DNA of 64,000 nucleotides from Rikenellaceae bacterium (lineage in GTDB: Bacteria > Bacteroidota > Bacteroidia > Bacteroidales > Rikenellaceae), in the NCBI GenBank assembly GCA_902362705.1, contig CABIXK010000004.1:89342-153341 (forward strand), given 5' to 3'. Below, in pieces: positions 8,969 through 15,241 of the stretch (position 1 is its first letter; each line of letters opens with the position of its first letter). The notes under the pieces were generated by a model. That model was not told where the DNA came from and did not search any database. It saw only the letters and a list, made by a program, of their open reading frames with translations. The position numbers and the translations under genes are program-made.

Positions 8969-9000
8969 AAAAACGCGCCTGCATTGCAGGCGCGTTTTTT
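8969..9000. terminator. bidirectional terminator between the membrane protein gene and ung
   Basis: The stem ACGCGCCTGCA (8973-8983) pairs with TGCAGGCGCGT (8985-8995), flanked by AAAA on the left and TTTTTT on the right. It can therefore end transcripts arriving from both convergent genes. Confidence 0.85.
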
Positions 9001-9049
9001 CGTTATACGGACATTGCTGCCGCTGGGCGGTGCGCCCGGGCAGCGTCTC

Positions 9050-9712
9050 CTACCACACGATGGGCTCCTTGCCCACCGAGCGCAGGTAGTCGTTGGCGCG
9101 CGAGAAGTGGCGGCAGCCGAAGAAGCCGCGGTAGACCGACAGCGGCGAGGGGTGCACGGCCTTGAGGATGCAGTTGTGCGCCGGGTCGGCGATGGCCCCC
9201 TTGCGCTGGGCATAGCTGCCCCAGAGCATGTAGACGATCTGCTGCCGCCGCTCGCCGATGGCCCGCACCACGGCGTCGGTGAAGGTCTCCCACCCCCGTC
9301 CGGCGTGGGAGGCCGCCTCGTGGGCGCGCACCGTGAGCACGGCGTTGAGCAGCAGCACCCCCTGCTCGGCCCAGCGGTCGAGGTTGCCCGTGGCGGGGAT
9401 GGGCGTGCCCGTGTCGTCGGCCACCTCCTTGAAGATGTTCTGCAACGAGGGCGGGAAGGGCACCCCGTCGCCCACCGAGAAGCAGAGTCCGTTGGCCTGG
9501 CCCGGGCCGTGGTAGGGGTCCTGGCCGATGACGACCACCTTGAGCCGCTCGAACGGGCACTTGTCGAAGGCGCGGAAGATGTTGCTGCCGCGCGGGTATA
9601 TGCGCCGCGTGGCGTACTCCTGCCGCACGAACTCGGTGAGGCCGGCGAAGTAGGGCTTTTCAAATTCGGGAGCGAGCAGCTCCTTCCAGTCGGGTGCTAT
9701 CTTGACGTCCAT
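9050..9712 (-). CDS. ung: uracil-DNA glycosylase, family 1
   Basis: A 220-residue Ung that removes uracil from DNA as the first step of base-excision repair. The water-activating motif GQDPYHGPGQANGLCFSV is complete at about 63-80, and the DNA-intercalating motif HPSPLSVYRGFFGCRHF is near the C terminus. The start is the ATG at 9710-9712 (MDVKIAPDWKELL). The open frame continues upstream but only through a divergent intergenic region and antisense to the phosphatase gene. A possible minus-strand -7 box, TATCTTTA, lies at 9741-9748. The gene is divergent from the phosphatase gene. Confidence 0.96.
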   Translation of the reverse strand: MDVKIAPDWKELLAPEFEKPYFAGLTEFVRQEYATRRIYPRGSNIFRAFDKCPFERLKVVVIGQDPYHGPGQANGLCFSVGDGVPFPPSLQNIFKEVADDTGTPIPATGNLDRWAEQGVLLLNAVLTVRAHEAASHAGRGWETFTDAVVRAIGERRQQIVYMLWGSYAQRKGAIADPAHNCILKAVHPSPLSVYRGFFGCRHFSRANDYLRSVGKEPIVW

Positions 9713-9771
9713 CGTGTCGGTTTGGGGGATTAAAGTTGCGTAAAGATAGGCAAAAGTCGGGGGAAATTCGC

Positions 9772-9779
9772 TAACTTTG
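9772..9779 (+). promoter_or_regulatory. predicted -7 box for alkaline phosphatase
   Basis: TAACTTTG matches TAnnTTTG exactly. Only eight bases separate it from the start codon at 9788, so the transcript would have almost no leader. Confidence 0.6.
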
Positions 9780-9787
9780 CTTGCGCT

Positions 9788-10882
9788 ATGAAAAAATTCC
9801 TGCTTCTTCTCTCCGGCCTGCTGCTCGCGGCGGGTGCGACGGCGCAACCTGCCCAGGGCGAGGTGCGCAACATCATCTATCTGATCGGCGACGGCATGGG
9901 TCTGTCGCACGTCTCGCTGATGAAGATCGAAAAGGGCTACGCCCCCACGGCGTTCGACCGGGCGCAGAACATCGCGCTCATAACGACCTACTCGGCCAAC
10001 AACCGCGTGACCGACTCGGCGGCCGCCGGCACGGCGCTCGCCTGCGGCGCCAAGACCAATAACGGCACGCTGGGCCTCGATGCCGGGGGCAACCGCATCG
10101 AGTCGATGATCGCCCGCGCCACGCGCGACGGCATGGCCACGGGTCTGGTGGTCACCTACTACCTCCAGCACGCCACGCCGGCGGCCTTCTACGCCCACGT
10201 GAAGCACCGCGGCGAGACCGACGCCATCACGGCCGACATGCTCCCCTCGGGCATCGACGTGCTCTTCGGCGGCGGCCGCAAGTGGCTGGCGCGCGAGTGC
10301 GCGGAGGGCGGCAGCTACCTCGACGCCTTCGTCCGCCGGGGCTACCGCGTGGCCACGGCGCTGGAGGAGACGGCCGACATGCACCGCGGGCGCGTGCTGT
10401 GCGCCGTGGCCGAGGAGGAGGCGCCCCGCGCGCCCGAGCGCGGCGACTACCTGCCCGAGGCCTCGAAGAAGGCCATGGAGCTGCTCGCGGCCAACACCGA
10501 GGGCAAGCAGAAGGGCTTCGTGCTGATGATCGAGGGGTCGTTCATCGACAGTGCCGCCCATGCCAACGACACCGACTGGCTGGAGGCCGAGATGAACGAC
10601 TTCGAGAAGTGCGTAGCCGCGGCGATGGATTTTGCCGACGCCCACCCGGGCACGCTGGTCGTCGTGACGGCCGACCACGAGACGGGCGGTCTGTCGGTGC
10701 CCAGCGGCGACAAGGACTTCACCCGCTCCGAGAGCGGCATCGACTACCGCTACGGCACGAGCAGCCACACGGGTTCGATGGTGCCCGTCTACCTCTACGG
10801 CGCGGGCGCCGAGCGCATCAACGGCCTGATGGACAACACCGAGCTCTCGCAGCGCATGATGGAGCTCCTCGGGCTCGAGTAG
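9788..10882 (+). CDS. alkaline phosphatase, PhoA superfamily, secreted
   Basis: A 364-residue periplasmic alkaline phosphatase that releases phosphate from monoesters. The N terminus MKKFLLLLSGLLLAAGATAQ is a signal peptide cleaved after Ala-Gln or nearby. Metal- and phosphate-binding motifs are IYLIGDGMG (Asp at about 35), the nucleophile Ser77 in VTDSAAAGTALACGAKT, IEGSFIDSAAHAND, and TADHETGGLS with a final SSHTG. Its length is on the short side of the family but all active-site motifs are present. Phosphate control cannot be judged, because I see no Pho-like box. The downstream hairpin mainly serves the convergent M56 gene. Confidence 0.93.
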   Translation: MKKFLLLLSGLLLAAGATAQPAQGEVRNIIYLIGDGMGLSHVSLMKIEKGYAPTAFDRAQNIALITTYSANNRVTDSAAAGTALACGAKTNNGTLGLDAGGNRIESMIARATRDGMATGLVVTYYLQHATPAAFYAHVKHRGETDAITADMLPSGIDVLFGGGRKWLARECAEGGSYLDAFVRRGYRVATALEETADMHRGRVLCAVAEEEAPRAPERGDYLPEASKKAMELLAANTEGKQKGFVLMIEGSFIDSAAHANDTDWLEAEMNDFEKCVAAAMDFADAHPGTLVVVTADHETGGLSVPSGDKDFTRSESGIDYRYGTSSHTGSMVPVYLYGAGAERINGLMDNTELSQRMMELLGLE

Positions 10883-10900
10883 CGCGGGGCGGATCCCCCG

Positions 10901-10941
10901 AAAAACAGGGCGGCGTCTACTGAACCACGGTAGACGCCGCC
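10901..10941 (-). terminator. terminator of the M56 gene
   Basis: The stem GGCGGCGTCTAC (10909-10920) pairs with GTAGACGCCGCC (10930-10941). On the minus strand it is followed by CTGTTTTTC, giving a U-tract. It also lies 27 bases after the phosphatase stop. Confidence 0.8.
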
Positions 10942-11003
10942 TTGCGCTTGATGGTAGAAAGGTCGGTCTATGGACGGGGGCCCCGCTCACCGGAGCCCTC
11001 TGT

Positions 11004-12773
11004 TTATCTTTTCCGCTGGCCGTAGCTTACCACGACGATCTCGTCGGCCGTCGTGGCGCCGCCCTTCACGAGGACGACGGTCAGCTCCTGCGTGTCGGCC
11101 CGCACGCCCACGGTCTCGTAGCCGACGAGGCTCACGTCGAGCGTCGCGGTGGGTGCGACGCGGATCGAGAAAGCGCCCTCCTTGTCGGTGACGACTCCCG
11201 AGGTCGTGCCGCGGCTGACGACGAGCGCACCCTGCAGGGGGGTGTTGCCGGCGTCGACCACGCGGCCCCGCACCTCGATCCGGTCGGCCGCGGCTTTGTT
11301 CTCGTCGCCGTCCGAGATGCGGAAGTCGACGGGCAGGGTGTAGATGATGCGCACCTTCTCGTCCTTGCTGCTGCCCGGGGTCCAGAGGCCCGACGACGCG
11401 CTGACGACGCGCACGGCCTCGGCCGCGAGGCTCTCGCTCGGGCAGGCGATGGCTTCGACATGGGCGACGGAGCCGTCGCGCTCGACGATGAACTGCACGA
11501 CCACACGGCCCTGCTGCTTGCTCTCCATCGCCTCGGCCGGGTAGCGGAGGCGGCCCTGCACCCACGTGCGGAAGTCGCTGAGGTTGCCGCCCTGGAACCG
11601 AGGCATGACGGAGGCCGTGAGGAAGGGCGTGTCGGGGTCGATCGGCCGGTCGACGGACTTGTCGGCGGGGGTGCCGGGTGCCGGCTTGAGCGTCACGACG
11701 ATGACCCCGTCGCGGGCGCGGTCGCCGTAGAGCGTCGTGGCCGAGGCGTCTTTCAGGATGGAGATCTCCTGGATCTGCGACGGGTCGAGGCCGTCGAGCG
11801 AGGGGCGCTCCACGCCGTCGACGATCACGAGCGGCTTCCGATCGCCGTCGGCGAGCGCCGCGGCTGTAGCCAGGTCGGTCGTTTCGATGGCGGCGGTCCG
11901 ATCGGTGTATCGGATCTGTGCGGCCTTGGTCGAGAAGGAGAAGGCGCATGCGAGCCCCAGGACGACGGGGATCGTCGCGGCGAGGCGGAGCAGAGCGTGT
12001 CTGCCCGGAGTGTGGGTGAGCATCATTTCGAATCGTTTTTTGGTGAGTGAATCGCGCAGCGAGTTGGCTATTTCCGGACTATAGCCGAACAGCTGGCGGA
12101 AAATGGTCGACATGTATCGGGTGCGGTCGAAGCCGCTGCGCAGCACGTCGCTGTCGGCCTCGAACTCCTGAACCTCGGTCAGCCGCCGCGAGGCGATCCA
12201 CACGAAGGGGTTCCACCACAGCGCCGCCTTGAGCGCCTCCATCGCCAGCCGCTCGATCGAGTGGCGGTGGCGGATGTGGCTCGCCTCGTGGGCCACGACG
12301 GCCGGGAGCTCCTCGGCGGGGAGCCCCTCCCAGACGTAGATCGAGCGCAGGAACGAGAACGAGGAGATCCGACGGCGCGTGTTCACGATCGTGTAGCGGG
12401 GCGTGCTGTCGAGCCGCGCGGCGCGCCGCAGGCGGCCGATGCGCAGCAGCTGGAGGAGCAGCAGCGCCGCGATGATCGCCGCGCCCAGGGCGTAGATCGC
12501 CGCGGCGACGGCCTCGGGTCGCATCGACGGAGCCTCCGCGGCAGTAGCCGGCGCGGCCGCGGGCAGGGCGGGCAGCGGGTCGAGCCAGAGCTCCCCGCCG
12601 CTCCAGACGGGGATGTCGACGAGCGGAATGAGGGCTGCCAGGGCCATCGACGCCACCAGGTAGCGGCGGCACCAGCGGAAGCTCACCCGCCGCTCGATCA
12701 CGAGGATATAGAGCCCCAGCAGCGCACCGCTGCAGGCGAGTATTTCGAACAGATGGATCGTCAGCGTCTTCAT
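11004..12773 (-). CDS. BlaR1-like M56 metallopeptidase fused to plug, TonB and carboxypeptidase-regulatory domains
   Basis: A 589-residue membrane protein. Residues 1-270 are a BlaR1/MecR1-like M56 region with several membrane segments and the zinc motif HEASH at 162-166, plus a downstream Glu in VQEFEADSD. Residues about 295-365 resemble a TonB-receptor plug (LVIVDGVERP, EISILKDASATTLYGDRARD). Residues about 390-485 are a TonB C-terminal domain (RYPAEAMESKQQGRVVVQFI). Residues about 498-570 are a carboxypeptidase-regulatory-like domain (GRVVDAGNTPLQGALVVSRG). The protein ends DEIVVVSYGQRKR, like a SusC TonB box. It sits 37 bases downstream of blaI on the same strand, the usual sensor-repressor arrangement. 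It presumably senses an envelope signal and leads to loss of BlaI; the role of the appended domains is unknown. Confidence 0.88.
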   Translation of the reverse strand: MKTLTIHLFEILACSGALLGLYILVIERRVSFRWCRRYLVASMALAALIPLVDIPVWSGGELWLDPLPALPAAAPATAAEAPSMRPEAVAAAIYALGAAIIAALLLLQLLRIGRLRRAARLDSTPRYTIVNTRRRISSFSFLRSIYVWEGLPAEELPAVVAHEASHIRHRHSIERLAMEALKAALWWNPFVWIASRRLTEVQEFEADSDVLRSGFDRTRYMSTIFRQLFGYSPEIANSLRDSLTKKRFEMMLTHTPGRHALLRLAATIPVVLGLACAFSFSTKAAQIRYTDRTAAIETTDLATAAALADGDRKPLVIVDGVERPSLDGLDPSQIQEISILKDASATTLYGDRARDGVIVVTLKPAPGTPADKSVDRPIDPDTPFLTASVMPRFQGGNLSDFRTWVQGRLRYPAEAMESKQQGRVVVQFIVERDGSVAHVEAIACPSESLAAEAVRVVSASSGLWTPGSSKDEKVRIIYTLPVDFRISDGDENKAAADRIEVRGRVVDAGNTPLQGALVVSRGTTSGVVTDKEGAFSIRVAPTATLDVSLVGYETVGVRADTQELTVVLVKGGATTADEIVVVSYGQRKR

Positions 12774-12810
12774 CGTTGTCGTATTTCGGGTGGAACGATT
12801 CGTCGAAGGG

Positions 12811-13185
12811 CTATTCGCGCGCCTTGTGCATGATCTCCAGGATGCGCTCGGCCTCCTTCAGGTCGATCTTCTCGTGCTGCGAGAAGAAGGAGACCAGCTG
12901 GGCCAGCGACCCGTCGAAGTAGGAGGAGATGACCGACGACATGACGCCCCGGGCATACTCCTCGCGCGGCACCAGAGGGTGGTAGCGGTGGCTCTTGCCC
13001 TCCGGCGTGTGGCCCACGAAGCCTTTGTTCTCGAGGATTTTGAGGAAGGTCGCCACGGTGGTGTAGGCGGGGCGCGGCTCGGTCGTCTCGCGGATGATCT
13101 CGCTCACGGTGGCCGTCTCCAGGCTCCAGAGGATCTGCATGATCTCCTCCTCGCCGCGCGTCAGTTGAAGCTGTTTTTCACTCAT
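12811..13185 (-). CDS. BlaI/MecI-family transcriptional repressor
   Basis: A 124-residue winged-helix repressor that binds DNA as a dimer and is normally inactivated by proteolysis once its M56 partner is triggered. Recognizable segments are LQLTRGEEEIMQILWSLETA at the N terminus, the recognition region TVSEIIRETTEPRPAYTTVA, and TFLKILENKGFVGH, which contains the usual cleavage region of the family. The length is normal. It is the first gene of a two-gene operon with the M56 protein. A dyad operator overlaps its own promoter, so it is probably autorepressed. No intact beta-lactamase gene is adjacent; a decayed one lies about 20 kb away. Confidence 0.93.
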   Translation of the reverse strand: MSEKQLQLTRGEEEIMQILWSLETATVSEIIRETTEPRPAYTTVATFLKILENKGFVGHTPEGKSHRYHPLVPREEYARGVMSSVISSYFDGSLAQLVSFFSQHEKIDLKEAERILEIMHKARE

Positions 13186-13226
13186 TGCAATGTATGTTTT
13201 TTGTCCTTAAGGTCACGTTCGATATG

Positions 13227-13257
13227 CAAATATACTACAATTTTAGTAGATTGCAAA
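13227..13257 (-). promoter_or_regulatory. blaI promoter, full Bacteroidetes consensus
   Basis: On the minus strand, the -33 box TTTG (13254-13257) and the -7 box TATATTTG (13227-13234) are separated by exactly 19 bases. Both boxes match the consensus exactly. Confidence 0.85.
13233..13248. promoter_or_regulatory. predicted BlaI operator
   Basis: The dyad TACTA-CAATTT-TAGTA resembles bla/mec operators, which contain TACTA/TAGTA half sites. It lies between the -33 and -7 boxes of the blaI promoter and overlaps the -7 box by two bases, so a bound repressor would block RNA polymerase. Confidence 0.7.
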
Positions 13258-13317
13258 TTTTATTCTAATTTTTTCGTAATTTTTGTCGGGGGAGGGCTGT
13301 TATTCGCAGAAGAGTTC

Positions 13318-13365
13318 CCTTTGCCGGCTGGGGCAGTCGCGCCTTTGGCGCGAGCCGGCTAAGGG
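13318..13365. repeat. nested hairpin, possibly a degenerate palindromic element
   Basis: GCCGGCT (13323-13329) pairs with AGCCGGC (13353-13359), and inside it GCGCC pairs with GGCGC around TTT. The outer part followed by TAAGGGACGAAG resembles the 3' end of the GC-rich palindromic element. The gap from 13186 to 13792 has no credible gene; it holds the blaI promoter and several repeats. Confidence 0.5.
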
Positions 13366-13382
13366 ACGAAGCGGTGGGCTTC

Positions 13383-13425
13383 GCAATGCACAATTCATAA
13401 TTCACAATGCAGAATTGAGCGCGCA
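13383..13425. repeat. heptamer-periodic tract
   Basis: Five consecutive 7-bp units are visible: CAATGCA, CAATTCA, TAATTCA, CAATGCA and GAATTGA. It directly precedes palindromic element copy 3. Confidence 0.75.
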
Positions 13426-13437
13426 TCGCCTTGGATT

Positions 13438-13645
13438 GCAGGCCGCAGCCAGCGGAGGGGCTCTGAAGACGCAGTCGACAGAGCAGCCCTCCGCGCCGGG
13501 GTGGTTGCGGGCTGCGCAGCTAAAGCTGCAATGGCAGAAGATCGCACCCGAAATATCGGCCGCAGGCCGGCAGCCCGTAGCCGCCCCCGGGCGAAGGGCT
13601 GCTCGCTGCTCTCGCGCCGCTTCGCCGGCTACGGTCTGCCGCAAC
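13438..13645. repeat. GC-rich palindromic elements, copies 3 and 4, in opposite orientations
   Basis: Copy 3 (about 13438-13520) reads GCAGCCAGCGGAGG ... GAGCAGCCCTCCGC ... GGTTGCGGGCTGC. Copy 4 (about 13553-13645) is the same element reversed, seen as CCGGCAGCCCGTAGCCGCC ... GCGAAGGGCTGCTCGC. Together they form one large inverted array before the MATE gene. Confidence 0.75.
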
Positions 13646-13654
13646 GCCCCCCCC

Positions 13655-13690
13655 CATTTTCAATTTTCCACTCTCAATTTTCAATTCATC
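13655..13690. repeat. heptamer-periodic tract (TTTTCAA type)
   Basis: The units TTTTCAA, TTTTCCA, CTCTCAA and TTTTCAA follow one another with a strict 7-bp period, immediately before the promoter cassette. Confidence 0.75.
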
Positions 13691-13790
13691 CCGGCTTATT
13701 CGTATCTTTGACTTCGTCCAAGATACTCCCGCCTCGGCAAAACGCAAATAAATTTGCTTTTGCTCTCGGCTTATTCGTATCTTTGTCCCC
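13690..13790 (+). repeat. promoter-plus-palindrome cassette, copy B (upstream of a MATE gene)
   Basis: The cassette reads CTTATTCGTATCTTTG, then ACTTCGTCCAAGATACTCCC, then a palindrome, then CTTATTCGTATCTTTG again. The palindrome at about 13737-13763 has arms GCAAAA and TTTTGC around CGCAAAT-A-AATTTGC. Compared with copy A, the outer arm pairs have changed on both sides, so pairing is kept. The two copies of the 16-base promoter segment lie 76 bases apart. Confidence 0.8.
13779..13786 (+). promoter_or_regulatory. predicted -7 box of the MATE gene
   Basis: TATCTTTG matches TAnnTTTG exactly and ends only six bases before the ATG at 13793, implying a leaderless or nearly leaderless message. An identical box lies at 13703-13710. 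Confidence 0.7.
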
Positions 13791-13792
13791 TT

Positions 13793-15160
13793 ATGTCTTA
13801 CGATTTCAGAAAATACCTGCCCCAGTACCGCGCCAACCTGCACCTGGCCCTGCCCGTGGTGCTCACGCAGGTGGGGCAGATCCTCACGCAGGTGGCCGAC
13901 AACCTCATGGTGGGCCGCTACGGGGGCGACGACCCCACGCCGCTGGCCGCCGTCTCGTTCGGCGGCATGGTCTTCTTCATCCTCTTCATCGCCTCGGTGG
14001 GCATCACGCTGGGGCTGACGCCGCTCGTCGGCGAGCTCTATGCGCAGGGCGACCGCCGCCGCTCGTCGGCGCTGCTGCAGAACGGCATCCTCTTCTATAC
14101 GCTGCTCGGGTGCGGCATGGGGCTGGTGCAGTGGGCCGCCACGCCGCTGCTCTACAGCTTCGGCCAGCCCGTCGAGGTGGTCGCGATGGCCGTTCCCTAC
14201 TATCGGATGCTGGTCCTGAGCATGCCTTTCGTCATGCTCTTCTTCGCCTTCAAGCAGTTTCTGGAGGGCGTGGGCAACACGCGCGTCGAGATGGTGGTGA
14301 CGATCCTCTGCAACCTGGCCAACATCGCCTTCAACTGGGTCTTCATCTACGGCCGCTACGGAATGCCCGAGATGGGGGCCGAGGGCGCCGGCCTGGGCAC
14401 GTTGCTCTCGCGCCTCGTCGCCCCCGTTCTGATGGCGGGCTACTTCCTCTCGCGACCCCGTTACAGGGTCTATCTCGAGGGCTTCTCGCTGCGCCGCTAC
14501 TCCCGGGCGCGCGTGCGCGAGCTGCTGAATATGGGCTTCCCGATCGCCTCGCAGATGTTCCTCGAGTCGTCGGCCTTCGTCGGCACCGGCATCATGATGG
14601 GGTGGCTGGGCAAGGAGGCGCTGGGCGCCAACCAGATCGCCGGCACGCTGGGCAACTGCGCCTTCATGATCGTGCTCTCGATCGGCGCCGCCACCACCAT
14701 CCGCATCTCCCACTGCTACGGGGCCCGCGACGTGGGGCAGCTGTCGCTGGCGGCCAAGGCGTCGTACCACCTCGTGCTGGCGTGGAATGCGCTGGCGGCG
14801 CTGCTCTTCATCACGCTGCGCCACTGGATCCCGACCCTCTTCACGACCAATGCCGAGGTGATCGCCATCACCTCGCACCTGCTCGTCTTTTCGGCCCTCT
14901 ACCAGCTCTCCGACGGGTTGCAGAACGTCTCTGTGGGGGTGCTGCGCGGCATCCAGGACGTGAAGGCGATCATGCCCATCGCGCTGGTCTCCTACTGGCT
15001 GCTCAACCTGCCCGTGGGTTACCTGCTCGCCTTCGTGCTCGACATGGGGCCCGCGGGGCTCTATCTCGGCTTCTCGTTCGGGCTGTCGACGGCCGCCCTG
15101 CTGCTCGTCCGGCGCATCCGCCGCAGCGTGGCGCGGCTCCGATGCGAAGTGACTAAGTAA
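13793..15160 (+). CDS. MATE-family multidrug exporter (NorM-like)
   Basis: A 455-residue inner-membrane cation-coupled exporter with about 12 membrane helices. The N terminus, LPVVLTQVGQILTQVADNLM, is the typical first helix of NorM-type MATE proteins. The second half repeats the fold, with PIASQMFLESSAFVGTGIMM. The start ATG at 13793 gives MSYDFRKYLPQYRANLH. The open frame extends upstream through the repeat region without coding character. The substrate cannot be read from sequence. It is followed by a terminator hairpin flanked by heptamer units. Confidence 0.93.
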   Translation: MSYDFRKYLPQYRANLHLALPVVLTQVGQILTQVADNLMVGRYGGDDPTPLAAVSFGGMVFFILFIASVGITLGLTPLVGELYAQGDRRRSSALLQNGILFYTLLGCGMGLVQWAATPLLYSFGQPVEVVAMAVPYYRMLVLSMPFVMLFFAFKQFLEGVGNTRVEMVVTILCNLANIAFNWVFIYGRYGMPEMGAEGAGLGTLLSRLVAPVLMAGYFLSRPRYRVYLEGFSLRRYSRARVRELLNMGFPIASQMFLESSAFVGTGIMMGWLGKEALGANQIAGTLGNCAFMIVLSIGAATTIRISHCYGARDVGQLSLAAKASYHLVLAWNALAALLFITLRHWIPTLFTTNAEVIAITSHLLVFSALYQLSDGLQNVSVGVLRGIQDVKAIMPIALVSYWLLNLPVGYLLAFVLDMGPAGLYLGFSFGLSTAALLLVRRIRRSVARLRCEVTK

Positions 15161-15212
15161 AAAGTGCGGCCGGCGGCTGTCCGGCCGGCGTTTTCCACTT
15201 TTCACTTTTTTT
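15157..15212 (+). terminator. terminator of the MATE gene, embedded in a heptamer tract
   Basis: CGGCCGG (15167-15173) pairs with CCGGCCG (15181-15187), followed by GCGTTTTCC. The flanks AAAAAGTG and CACTTTTCACTTTTTT are complementary heptamer-type sequences that can extend the stem. Confidence 0.65.
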
Positions 15213-15215
15213 GCG

Positions 15216-15223
15216 TACCTTTA
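15216..15223 (+). promoter_or_regulatory. predicted -7 box for ricT
   Basis: TACCTTTA is a near match to TAnnTTTG, 18 bases before the start codon at 15242. Confidence 0.5.
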
Positions 15224-15241
15224 CACAAAATATGCGCATAG

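Noticed and set aside
13703..13792. A longer MATE protein starting in the upstream repeat region
   Set aside because: The extra residues are encoded by heptamer and cassette repeats. The family N terminus begins at the ATG at 13793, which sits right behind a -7 box.
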